A DNA stretch of 64,000 nucleotides from assembly GCF_003171715.1 (NCBI RefSeq), contig NZ_QGHL01000008.1:1-64000 (forward strand). Direction: 5' to 3'. The notes beneath the pieces are model-generated. The model worked only from the letters and a program-made list of their open reading frames with translations. It was not told the origin of the DNA and did not search any database. Source of the stretch: Novosphingobium meiothermophilum (GTDB taxonomy: Bacteria; Pseudomonadota; Alphaproteobacteria; Sphingomonadales; Sphingomonadaceae). Position 1 is the stretch's first letter. The number at the start of each line of letters is the position of its first letter. Of the stretch, positions 43,108-51,192 are shown piece after piece. A program made the translations under genes and the position numbers.

Positions 43108-45738
43108 CTAGCGCACAAGCAGCCCAGCCAGCGCGGCAAAGGCGCCATCCGGGGCCTTTCGCTCCGCCTGCGCGGGCGGCCGTTTGCCTGCATTGTTGCG
43201 TGCCGGCCCCACCCGATCACCGGCCCCGCTTTCTGCCCCGTTTCCTGTCACGCCTCGTGCCGCGCGCCGCGGCCGCCATTCCCACAGCGGCGGGAGCGGC
43301 GGTCCGTATGCGCGTTCGGGCAGGGCAGGGGCCACACGCACGCGAAAGCCGCCCGCGCGCAGCAGGGCGGCATAGCCAGCCGTTGAAAGGTTCATCGAAC
43401 GCGCCATGCCCGGATCAAGCGCCACCCGCCGCGCCTTGGTGCCCAGCCTGACCCGGTGCGCGGCCTGAAGCAGCTTTTCCGCCAGATCGACCCGCAGGGC
43501 TTCCTTGCCGAAGCGGCGATAACCGGCGGGCGCAATCGTGCCATGCACCACGGGCTGCATCGCTTCGGGCGGCAATGGGGGTGGCGGGCTGGCTGCGCCG
43601 CACCACAGCCGCGCCAGCCGGTGCCAGGCATGGATGGCCGCCGGCCGCAATGCGGCCGGAACATAAAGATCGAGCGCCCCGATGCGCACACCCAGCGCCT
43701 TCAGCCGTGACCGCTGCACCGGGTCGAGCCGTTCCAGCCCCGAATCCTCGCGCGACAGAACGCCGCCCGCTTCGACCAGATGCAGCAGCAGTGCGCGCAG
43801 TTCCGGTCCGGCGTCGGGTTCACGGCTCTGCTCGTCCAGCGCGAGCAGGCTCGCGATGTGGCGCCGGTGCTGGATATCGAGCCACGCATCGAGCGCCTGC
43901 ACCACCCGCGCCCTGACGGCAGGCGCCAGCCGGTCAAGCGCCGGATCGAGCCGAAGGCGAGGCTCAAGCATCCGCCGCCCCCGTTCGAGCCGCGCCACCA
44001 CGCCTTCCTGCCAGACCAGCGCGGTATCCTCGAATACCAGCCCTTCATCGCCTTGCGCTGCGGCGATCAGTCCCGCTGCGCGCGCCTCAAGCAGAGCGGG
44101 AAGGTGACGCTCGGCCGCCGCCAGCAGCAGCTTGCGGTCGGCCGCCCGCGCCAGCGGATCGACGATGAAGCGAAATCCCTCGATATGGCCGATCGCCTCC
44201 TCGTCCACCAGCAGCGCGCCCTCATCCGATAGACGCACAGGCAGCAGCCCTGCGTCCGCCCCGGCCTTGCGCATCAGCACCGAGGTGCGGCGGTTGACGA
44301 AGCGTTCGGTCAGCCTGGCGTGCAGGGCATCCGAAAGCCGGGCCTCCACCGCTCGCGCGCGGGCCGACATCTCGTCCTTTGCCAGCACCCAGTCGGGCCG
44401 CTGGGCGATATAGGCCCATGAACGGATCGCCGCGATGCGCGCCTGAAGCGTGTCGATATCGCCCGAAGGATTGTCGAGCTGGGCAATCGCCTGCGCCACA
44501 TAATCGGCCCCCAGATAGCCGCCGCGCAGATCCTGCCATAACCGGCCGACAAAGCGGGCGTGGGTTTCGGCACCCTGCTGCCGGAAATCGGGCAGGCGGC
44601 ACACCTCCCAGAAGCGCTGCACCGCGCGTGGCCCGCGCACGCTGGCCGCCACTTCGGCATCCTCGGCCAGAAGTTTCAGCACGGCCAGATCGATGGCCTG
44701 CGGGGGCATCGCCAGTTCGGGCCGGGGAGGGGGGCATTCCAGATCCTCGATCAGCGTCGCCAGACTGTCGCAGCGCGGCTCCGCTTCGCGCCAGAACAGG
44801 CGCGTGAGGGGGGCAAACCGGTGCTCTTCGATCGCGTGGATTTCTTCCGGCGTGAATGCCGGATCGCGCCCGCCGGTGCCCGCCAGCGTGCCGAAAGTCC
44901 CGTCGCGCTGATGACGCCCGGCGCGCCCGGCGATCTGGGCCATTTCGGCAGGCGTCAGACGGCGCTGGCGGTATCCGTCGTATTTCGCAAGCCCGGCGAA
45001 GGCCACATGATGCACATCAAGGTTCAGCCCCATGCCCACCGCGTCGGTGGCGACAAGGTAATCGACCTCGCCCGCCTGATACATCGCCACCTGGGCATTG
45101 CGCGTCTGGGGCGAAAGCGCGCCCATCACCACCGCCGCCCCGCCGCGGAAGCGGCGCAGCATTTCCGCCATGACATAGACCTGTTCGGCACTGAAGGCCA
45201 CGATGGCGCTGCGCGGCGGAATGCGCGAAAGCTTCTTTGCGCCCACGTGGCTGAGCGTGGAAAAGCGCGGGCGCGTCACGATCTCGGCTTCGGGCACCAG
45301 CGCCCTGACCATGGGCTCAAGGCTGGATGAGCCGAGCAGCATCGTCTCCTCTCGCCCGCGGGTGTGGAGCAGGCGATCAGTGAAGACATGGCCGCGTTCG
45401 GGGTCGGCCGAAAGCTGCGCCTCATCCAGCGCCACGAAGGCCAGATCGGGCCGGGCGGGCATGGCCTCGGCAGTGCACAGCAGCCATCGCGCGTCCTTCG
45501 GCTCGATCCGTTCCTCGCCGGTAATCAGCGCAACCCGCTCTGCCCCCTTGATCGCACAGACCCGGTCATAGACCTCGCGCGCCAGCAGGCGCAGCGGAAA
45601 CCCGATGGCGCCCGATGAATGGGCGCAGAGCCGCTCGATCGCCAGATGAGTCTTGCCGGTATTGGTCGGGCCAAGCACGGCCTTGACCACTCCGGTCGGA
45701 GCGGTCTGCCGGGGGCGCGCAGGCGGGCGGTTGGCCAT
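43108..45738 (-). CDS. Suv3-like DExH helicase
   Basis: From the ATG at 45738 the protein has 876 residues. VLGPTNTGKT (residues 21-30) is Walker A with the PTNTGKT form typical of mitochondrial Suv3 (SUPV3L1) helicases, FVALDEAQ is motif II, and MAQIAGRAGRHQRDG is motif VI. DAVGMGLNLDVHHVAF is also conserved. The long C-terminal part is less conserved and ends in a Pro/Ala/Arg-rich tail. Suv3 works with polynucleotide phosphorylase in RNA decay in mitochondria, and the alphaproteobacterial protein probably acts on RNA too. It sits directly before the S4-domain and ferredoxin genes. Confidence 0.92.
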   Translation of the reverse strand: MANRPPARPRQTAPTGVVKAVLGPTNTGKTHLAIERLCAHSSGAIGFPLRLLAREVYDRVCAIKGAERVALITGEERIEPKDARWLLCTAEAMPARPDLAFVALDEAQLSADPERGHVFTDRLLHTRGREETMLLGSSSLEPMVRALVPEAEIVTRPRFSTLSHVGAKKLSRIPPRSAIVAFSAEQVYVMAEMLRRFRGGAAVVMGALSPQTRNAQVAMYQAGEVDYLVATDAVGMGLNLDVHHVAFAGLAKYDGYRQRRLTPAEMAQIAGRAGRHQRDGTFGTLAGTGGRDPAFTPEEIHAIEEHRFAPLTRLFWREAEPRCDSLATLIEDLECPPPRPELAMPPQAIDLAVLKLLAEDAEVAASVRGPRAVQRFWEVCRLPDFRQQGAETHARFVGRLWQDLRGGYLGADYVAQAIAQLDNPSGDIDTLQARIAAIRSWAYIAQRPDWVLAKDEMSARARAVEARLSDALHARLTERFVNRRTSVLMRKAGADAGLLPVRLSDEGALLVDEEAIGHIEGFRFIVDPLARAADRKLLLAAAERHLPALLEARAAGLIAAAQGDEGLVFEDTALVWQEGVVARLERGRRMLEPRLRLDPALDRLAPAVRARVVQALDAWLDIQHRRHIASLLALDEQSREPDAGPELRALLLHLVEAGGVLSREDSGLERLDPVQRSRLKALGVRIGALDLYVPAALRPAAIHAWHRLARLWCGAASPPPPLPPEAMQPVVHGTIAPAGYRRFGKEALRVDLAEKLLQAAHRVRLGTKARRVALDPGMARSMNLSTAGYAALLRAGGFRVRVAPALPERAYGPPLPPLWEWRPRRAARGVTGNGAESGAGDRVGPARNNAGKRPPAQAERKAPDGAFAALAGLLVR

Positions 45739-45828
45739 GGCGTGCAATGTGGCGGCGAGGGCAGGGCGAGACAAGCGAGCGCCGCCGATTTATCCCCTGC
45801 CCGAAAGGGGCATCGCCATCGGCTGCCC

Positions 45829-46827
45829 TCAGGCGCCGAGGCGCTCCGCCACCAGTTCCTTCAGATCGGCTTCCGGCCGCGCGCCATAGTGCGAGATGAC
45901 CTCCGCCGCGCAGACTGCGCCCAGCCTGAGGCATTCCGCCAAAGGCTTGCCGCGCACGAAGCCGAACAGGAACCCGGCGGCAAACAGATCGCCAGCGCCG
46001 GTCGTATCCACCACCTTGGCCACCGGTTCGGCGGGAACCTGCGCATGTTCGCCCCCGCTCACCGCGTGGGCGCCCTTTTCGCTGCGCGTGACCACCACCG
46101 TCGGCACCTTGGCGGACAGTTCCGCCAGACCCCTCTCGAAATCGTCGTTCCCTGTCAGCGCGGCCAGTTCGTGCTCGTTGGCGAAGAGGATGTCGATCTG
46201 GCCATCGGCGATCAGCGCCCGGAAATCATCGCCATGGCGCGAAATCACGAAAGCATCGGAAAGCGTGAAGGCCACCTTGCGGCCCGCATTGCGCGCAGCG
46301 GCAATCGCACGGCGCATGGCCTTGCGCGGCTCTTCCGGGTCCCACAGATAGCCTTCGAGATACAGCACCTGCGCAGCCGCAATCGCGCCTTCATCCAGTG
46401 CTTCGGCAGGCAGGAACTGCGAGGCGCCAAGGAACGTGTTCATCGTGCGCTGGCCATCGGGCGTCACAAAGATCAGGCAGCGCGCCGTCGGCGGCTCGTC
46501 GGCGCGGGCGGGCGTGGCAAAGGCAATGCCGCCAGCACGGATGTCATGGGCGAAAACCTCGCCAAGCTGATCGTCAGCCACCTGTCCGATGAAGGCGCAC
46601 TTCGCGCCTAGCGCCGCCAGACCGGCCAGCGTATTGGCCGCCGATCCGCCCGAAATCTCGCGCGCGGGGCCCATGGCATCGTAAAGTTCGTGCGCCCGCG
46701 CCGTATCGACCAGTGTCATCCCGCCCTTGGCCAGACCCAGCTTCTCGATGTCGGCATCCTCGCAAGGGGCCATGACATCGACAATCGCGTTGCCAATGGC
46801 AATCACATCGTAAAGCGGCTCGGACAT
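45829..46827 (-). CDS. PfkB family sugar kinase, adenosine-kinase-like
   Basis: A 332-residue protein. ISGGSAANTLAGLAALG (about residues 58-74) is the PfkB substrate-side motif, and VVDTTGAGDLFAAGFLFG (272-289) is the second signature with the catalytic Asp280. Length and the MSEPLYDVIAIGNAIVDVMA start fit the adenosine kinase branch common in alphaproteobacteria. It would phosphorylate adenosine or a similar nucleoside or sugar; substrate is inferred. It is 90 bases upstream of the helicase gene in the same direction. Confidence 0.9.
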   Translation of the reverse strand: MSEPLYDVIAIGNAIVDVMAPCEDADIEKLGLAKGGMTLVDTARAHELYDAMGPAREISGGSAANTLAGLAALGAKCAFIGQVADDQLGEVFAHDIRAGGIAFATPARADEPPTARCLIFVTPDGQRTMNTFLGASQFLPAEALDEGAIAAAQVLYLEGYLWDPEEPRKAMRRAIAAARNAGRKVAFTLSDAFVISRHGDDFRALIADGQIDILFANEHELAALTGNDDFERGLAELSAKVPTVVVTRSEKGAHAVSGGEHAQVPAEPVAKVVDTTGAGDLFAAGFLFGFVRGKPLAECLRLGAVCAAEVISHYGARPEADLKELVAERLGA

Positions 46828-47008
46828 TCGGGGATGGCTCCGTTATCGATCAGACGTTGCGCGGGCCTAGCGGTTTGGCCGCAGTGCAGCAAGCGCCGCG
46901 AGGCAAAGGGTGGCCGATGCGCCCGGACGCCCCGGCTCGGCGTCACGCCGCGTGATGCCGCATCCTGACCGGTTGACCGTCGGGCCGCGCGGCGGCATCC
47001 CCGCAGCC

Positions 47009-47455
47009 ATGACCTTGCGCCATTTCCCCGTCCCTTTCTCCGCCCTCGCCCTCGTCCCCGCCCTGTTTCTGGCGGCCTGCGGTGCGGGCGGGGCCGCGCC
47101 CATGGGCAAGACCTCGCAGGTCCGTTCCACCCCGCCGCCGGGCCGGGTTGCCCAGCCGCGCCCCGGCCAGATCCAGCGCCCCACCGCGCAGGTGCAGATG
47201 ATCCCCGGCCTTGAAGGGGTGATCGGCGCCGATGCGCTCCAGCTTGGCCGCCAGTTCGGCACGCCCCGGCTCGACGTGATCGAGGACGACACGCGCAAGC
47301 TGCAATGGAGCGGCACGGCCTGCATCCTCGATGTCTATCTCTACCCGCCCCCCGGCGGCGGCAAGCCGACCGCAACGTATGTCGACGCCCGCCGCGGCGA
47401 CGGCCGCGACGTGGACCGCGCTGCCTGCGTGGCCGCGCTCAGGAAGGGTCATTGA
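47009..47455 (+). CDS. Small lipoprotein with an SmpA/OmlA-like fold
   Basis: From the ATG at 47009 the protein has 148 residues. The lipobox is LAAC (about residue 19) after a hydrophobic signal. The mature part has a Pro/Gln-rich stretch, then IGADALQLGRQFGTPRLDVI, LQWSGTACILDVYLYPP and AACVAALRKGH. The Gly-Ala-Asp-Leu/Phe-Gly-Thr-Pro layout recalls the small OmlA/BamE-type domain, but this is a guess. Earlier in-frame starts (46910, 46955) add non-conserved leads. It is divergent from the PfkB kinase gene and ends 17 bases before the saccharopine-dehydrogenase-like gene, tail to tail. Confidence 0.7.
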   Translation: MTLRHFPVPFSALALVPALFLAACGAGGAAPMGKTSQVRSTPPPGRVAQPRPGQIQRPTAQVQMIPGLEGVIGADALQLGRQFGTPRLDVIEDDTRKLQWSGTACILDVYLYPPPGGGKPTATYVDARRGDGRDVDRAACVAALRKGH

Positions 47456-47472
47456 CCGCCAGGGCCGCGCGT

Positions 47473-48642
47473 CTATTCCGGCGCGAGGCTGATTTCCGCA
47501 TGGGCGCGCAGCCGCTCCACCAGCGCCTCGCCCAGAATGGCCCCCGGCGTGCCGATGCCGCCACCGGCCTTGGCTGAAAGCAGGGCAATTCCGGTCTCGG
47601 CCAGCATCCTGCTGGTCGATCCATAGCCGGGATCATAGCGCCCCTTCACGCCATAGCGCACCACCTGCCCGTCCGGCATCTCGCCCACGAAAAGCACATC
47701 GTAAAAGCCCGTCTCGCGCTCCTCCTTCGAAGGGCCTTCGCCCGGCTGCGGATCGTCAGGCCGACCGATCATGGGGGTTCTGGCCATGTGTTCGGCAATG
47801 GCCTTGCCTTGTTCGCCCGGCCCGGTCAGCACCATCTCGTCATAGACGAAGTCCGTCCCCCAGGGATGCCCCAGCAGGGCATTGGTGCGATGCACGTTCT
47901 TGGTGTTGATCGCAGCCATGATGAACGGTGCTTCCCAGCTCTCCAGCGCATCGTCGTGCTGAACCGCGTCGCCCGCAGGCTGGGGCGGACCTTCAAAGCC
48001 GGGCGTGAGGCAGAACGCGCTCTGCATCAGCGGGATCAGCGAAGGATCGCGCCCCAGCGCCGCCAGCGTCGCCTTGAGGCTGGCCGCCGTCCCGCCCGAA
48101 GCGCCGCCCTTCATGCCGCGCACCCGGCCTTTCACGCGCGGGGCAGGGCGGCCAAAGCGCGCCACCGCTTCCTTCTGGAGCATGAGCACGCCCAGATCGA
48201 AGGGAATCGAATCGAAGCCCGATGAAAAGCAGATGCGCGCGCCCGTCCGCTTTGCCTCTTCGCCATGGCGGTCGATCATCTGGCGCATCCAAACCGGCTC
48301 GCCGCACAGGTCGGCATAATCGGTTCCCGCCGCAATGCAGGCGGCCAGCAGCGGTTCACCATAAAGCTGGTAAGGCCCGACCGTCGTCACCACCACCCGC
48401 GTCTGTCCGACCATAGCGGCAAGGCTGGCCGGATCGGCCGCGTCCGCCACGATGAGCGGCGTGTTCTTGGGCGCATCGATCAGTTCGCGCACCTCGGCCA
48501 GCTTGGCGGCCGAACGCCCTGCCATGGCCCAGCGCGGCCCTTCCTGTCCGTAATGGCGCGCAAGATATTCCGCCACCAGCCGCCCGGTGAACCCCGTCGC
48601 GCCATAAACGACGATGTCATAGGGCCTTTGCGCCTTTTCCAT
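47473..48642 (-). CDS. Saccharopine-dehydrogenase-like oxidoreductase (trans-acting enoyl reductase type)
   Basis: From the ATG at 48642, with GGAGAGG upstream, the protein has 389 residues. YDIVVYGATGFTGRLVAEYL is the NAD(P)-binding Rossmann start, and FSSGFDSIPFDLGVLML and GRVRGMKGGASGGTAAS are conserved in this group. Members include saccharopine dehydrogenase and mycobacterial trans-acting enoyl reductases that work on lipid precursors. Substrate cannot be assigned. There are no lysine-catabolism genes nearby, so a lipid-related reduction is more likely, but this is inference. An upstream in-frame start (48702) was rejected. Confidence 0.85.
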   Translation of the reverse strand: MEKAQRPYDIVVYGATGFTGRLVAEYLARHYGQEGPRWAMAGRSAAKLAEVRELIDAPKNTPLIVADAADPASLAAMVGQTRVVVTTVGPYQLYGEPLLAACIAAGTDYADLCGEPVWMRQMIDRHGEEAKRTGARICFSSGFDSIPFDLGVLMLQKEAVARFGRPAPRVKGRVRGMKGGASGGTAASLKATLAALGRDPSLIPLMQSAFCLTPGFEGPPQPAGDAVQHDDALESWEAPFIMAAINTKNVHRTNALLGHPWGTDFVYDEMVLTGPGEQGKAIAEHMARTPMIGRPDDPQPGEGPSKEERETGFYDVLFVGEMPDGQVVRYGVKGRYDPGYGSTSRMLAETGIALLSAKAGGGIGTPGAILGEALVERLRAHAEISLAPE

Positions 48643-48752
48643 GAACCTCTCCGCATGTTCTCGTTGCGGCGCCATGGTTGGCGAGTTCGCCGTCGATTGC
48701 AACCCGGTTTAAGCGCGGGGTTAAATGCGTGCCATGCGGCGCTGGCACGGGC

Positions 48753-49322
48753 TTACAGGCGGGGCAGCGTCACCCCGCGCTGGCCCATGTATTTGCCGGC
48801 GCGGTCGGCATAGCTGACCTCGCACGGCTCGTTTCCTTGCAGGAACAGGAACTGGCACGCGCCTTCATTGGCATAGATCCGCGCGGGCAGGGGAGTGGTG
48901 TTGGAAAACTCCAGCGTCACATGGCCTTCCCAGCCCGGCTCCAGCGGCGTCACGTTCACGATGATCCCGCAGCGTGCATAAGTGCTCTTGCCAAGGCAGA
49001 TCACCAGCACATCGCGCGGCACGCGGAAATATTCCACCGTCCGGGCCAGCGCAAAGGAATTGGGCGGGATCACGCAGACATCGGTCTCCCGGTCGACAAG
49101 GCTGGCGCCGTCGAAGTTCTTGGGATCGACAATGGCCGAATCGACATTGGTGAAGATCTTGAACTCCGGGGCAACGCGCGCGTCATAGCCATACGATGAA
49201 AGGCCATAGCTGATGCAGCGCTCGCCATTGTCATGGGTGCGGCACTGCCCGTCGATGAACGGCTCGATCATGCCCTCGTTAAGCGCCTTGTCGCGGATCC
49301 ACTTGTCGGAAAGTATGGCCAA
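48753..49322 (-). CDS. dcd: dCTP deaminase
   Basis: The protein has 189 residues. It starts with TTG at 49322, GGGGA upstream; no ATG or GTG fits the conserved start. [20 protein letters not shown], then [28 protein letters not shown] and [12 protein letters not shown] (catalytic Glu) are the Dcd signature segments. It makes dUTP from dCTP for thymidylate synthesis. It follows cdd by 21 bases, so the two pyrimidine enzymes are adjacent in one leftward cluster with the GH25-like gene. Confidence 0.95.
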   Translation of the reverse strand: MAILSDKWIRDKALNEGMIEPFIDGQCRTHDNGERCISYGLSSYGYDARVAPEFKIFTNVDSAIVDPKNFDGASLVDRETDVCVIPPNSFALARTVEYFRVPRDVLVICLGKSTYARCGIIVNVTPLEPGWEGHVTLEFSNTTPLPARIYANEGACQFLFLQGNEPCEVSYADRAGKYMGQRGVTLPRL

Positions 49323-49343
49323 ATCGAAAGTCCCCGAAAAACG

Positions 49344-49781
49344 TCAGGCCAGATTGGCTGGCCCGAAGGCATTGGGCAAGAGCACCGAAAGCGGCATTTC
49401 CACCACTTCGTGCGCCCCCACACACAGGATGAGCGGGTCCGTCCCGCCAAGCGCGGCCAGTTCGTTCACCACCTGGCGGCACCGTCCGCAAGGGCTGATG
49501 GCGGCTTCCACCGCGCCCGCCGGCCCGCCGATCACCGCCACCGCCACCAGACCGCCGCGCCTTCCGGCATGGGCCGCGATGGAACAGGCCACCGTCTCCG
49601 CGCACAGCGAAAGGCCATAGCTTGCATTCTCGAAATTGGCGCCGGTCAGGATCGCGCCATCGTCGAACAGCAGCGCCGCGCCCACATGAAAGCCGGAATA
49701 TGGGGCATAGGCCGTGCCCATGGCCTGGCGCGCCGCCGCAATCAGCGCATCGCGCTTGGCGGCGATCAGATCTTCCTTCAT
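49344..49781 (-). CDS. cdd: Cytidine deaminase
   Basis: The protein has 145 residues. The zinc and catalytic motifs are complete: LCAETVA (Cys60, Glu62) and SPCGRCRQ (Cys98, Cys101). YAPYSGFHVGAALLFDDG near the N-terminus is typical. It converts cytidine and deoxycytidine to uridine and deoxyuridine in pyrimidine salvage. The ATG at 49781 overlaps the stop of the GH25-like gene (ATGA), so it is translationally coupled. dcd follows. Confidence 0.95.
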   Translation of the reverse strand: MKEDLIAAKRDALIAAARQAMGTAYAPYSGFHVGAALLFDDGAILTGANFENASYGLSLCAETVACSIAAHAGRRGGLVAVAVIGGPAGAVEAAISPCGRCRQVVNELAALGGTDPLILCVGAHEVVEMPLSVLLPNAFGPANLA

Positions 49782-50491
49782 GGCATCACCACCACCCAGT
49801 GCACAGGCCCGCTCGCCCCGTCGAGCCGCAGCCGCCGCGTCGCCGTCCACATCACCCACGGCCGCCCGGCATAGGCGGGCGCAATGAAATCCTGCTCCAG
49901 CCAGATATTGCGGTCGATCCGCGCGGCAAGGTGGAACCGCTTTTCCAGCGCTGCCGAAACCATCAGGATCACCGGCTGTTCGGTGTGCTTTTCCACCTGA
50001 TTGAGGAACGTGGTCAGCTCGCTCTGCATCTGGGCCTCGCCGGGCACTTCGGGGCAGGTGCGCGACTGGATGTCGAGCCGGATCGCAGGCGGCAGGAAGC
50101 GCTTGTCGCGCGGCACCACGGTCACGAAATTGGCGGCCTGTGCATCGGCCGGGGCGCACAGGTCGTAAACGTGGACCGCGCCCACCTTCATGCCCCGCGC
50201 CCGCGCGGCTTCCACGCCCTCGGCAAAGGCCCGGTCGCGGGTGTCGGTGCCCTCGCTCGCGGTGAGATAGGCAAAGTCCGCACCGGCCGCGCGCAGCAGC
50301 CGCCAGTCGACCGGGCCATCGTCATCGCTCAGCCAGAGGCCCTGCACAGGATAGTCGCGGCGGTCGGGCTGCCAGGTGCGCGCCTTCCACCATGCCACCC
50401 CCGCCCCGATCAGCACGGCCAGCAGCAGCGCCGCCAGCAGACGCCGACGCAGCACATTGGGCTGGCGTGATCGCGTGCGTTTTCTGGCCAT
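49778..50491 (-). CDS. GH25-fold membrane-anchored protein with altered catalytic residues
   Basis: A 237-residue protein with a basic N-terminus and one membrane segment (about 17-35), so it is anchored in the inner membrane facing the periplasm. The fold matches GH25 (Chalaropsis-type) lysozymes: VQGLWLSDDDGPVDWRLLRA, FAYLTASEGTD and PAIRLDIQSRTCPE. In active enzymes the first motif reads GIDVS-like with a catalytic Asp; here it is GLWLS (Trp53). The DxE pair reads DIQ (Asp140, Gln142), so the acid Glu is Gln. It may be a dead or altered enzyme that binds rather than cuts peptidoglycan. It lies upstream of, and overlaps, cdd. Confidence 0.82.
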   Translation of the reverse strand: MARKRTRSRQPNVLRRRLLAALLLAVLIGAGVAWWKARTWQPDRRDYPVQGLWLSDDDGPVDWRLLRAAGADFAYLTASEGTDTRDRAFAEGVEAARARGMKVGAVHVYDLCAPADAQAANFVTVVPRDKRFLPPAIRLDIQSRTCPEVPGEAQMQSELTTFLNQVEKHTEQPVILMVSAALEKRFHLAARIDRNIWLEQDFIAPAYAGRPWVMWTATRRLRLDGASGPVHWVVVMP

Positions 50492-50528
50492 GTCCGAAAA
50501 GATCGCGCCCCGGTGAGAATCGAAAGGT

Positions 50529-51011
50529 TCAGCCCCTGATATGCAGCACGCAGATCAGGGTAAAGAGGCGGCGGGCAGTGGGAAAATCGGTCTCGATCTT
50601 GCCCTCAAGCCGTTCCAGCAGCATGTCGGCAGCGTCGTTGTGAATGCCGCGCCGGGCCATGTCGATGGTCTCGATCTCCATTGCCGTCGCCTTGCGGATC
50701 GCCTGATAATAGCTGTCGCAGATGGCAAAATACTCGCGGATCGGGCGGCGGAACCGGCCAAGGCCCAGAATCACCGTTTCCAGCGGGTTGCCCGCCTCAT
50801 CCGAAACCGCCAGCACCAGCCGCCCGTCATCCACCGAAAGCCGCAGGCGATACGGCCCCTCGTGCCCGGCCTCGAACGCGCGCAAGGGCTTGAAGGTATT
50901 CTCCTCGATCAGGTCGAAGATCGCGATGCGGCGTTCCTGCTCGATATCGGCATTGCGCCAGATGATCGTCGCTTCGTCCAGTTCGATATGGGAGATGCGC
51001 GGGTCGGCCAT
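50529..51011 (-). CDS. UPF0262 family protein
   Basis: From the ATG at 51011 the protein has 160 residues. DPRISHIELDEATIIWRNAD, ERRIAIFDLIEENTFKP and YFAICDSYYQAIRKA match UPF0262, a soluble alphaproteobacterial family of unknown function. A start at 51125 would add a non-conserved Pro/Ala-rich lead. It is divergent from dnaB with 181 bases between them and lies 37 bases upstream of the GH25-like gene, in the same direction. Confidence 0.9.
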   Translation of the reverse strand: MADPRISHIELDEATIIWRNADIEQERRIAIFDLIEENTFKPLRAFEAGHEGPYRLRLSVDDGRLVLAVSDEAGNPLETVILGLGRFRRPIREYFAICDSYYQAIRKATAMEIETIDMARRGIHNDAADMLLERLEGKIETDFPTARRLFTLICVLHIRG

Positions 51012-51112
51012 AGGAAAGCCCTGTCTTGCAGACGCAGGCGGGGCAGGCAAGGGGGCGGGGCCGGTGAAGTGGGCAAGAAGCAGGCAAGGCGGGGCAATCC
51101 GCGAGAACGCCA

Positions 51113-51154
51113 CCCCGCCATCCACTCCCCGCTATCCACTCCCCGCTATCCACA
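51113..51154. repeat. Three 14-bp tandem repeats with DnaA-box-like cores upstream of dnaB
   Basis: The 14-mer CCCCGCYATCCACW is repeated in phase three times (51113-51126, 51127-51140, 51141-51154). The cores CCATCCACT, CTATCCACT and CTATCCACA approach the DnaA box TTATCCACA, the last with one mismatch. It lies in the UPF0262/dnaB spacer, 39 bases before the dnaB start. Confidence 0.8.
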
Positions 51155-51192
51155 GGGCCTGTCCATTGCCGCCGCGCGCCGGGTGGGGCACT

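Noticed and set aside
49778..50491. Prophage endolysin
   Set aside because: The GH25-like gene stands among housekeeping genes, is membrane-anchored and lacks catalytic residues. There is no holin, capsid or integrase in the window.
51113..51154. CRISPR-like array
   Set aside because: The units are 14 bp and directly adjacent, with no spacers, and there are no cas genes.
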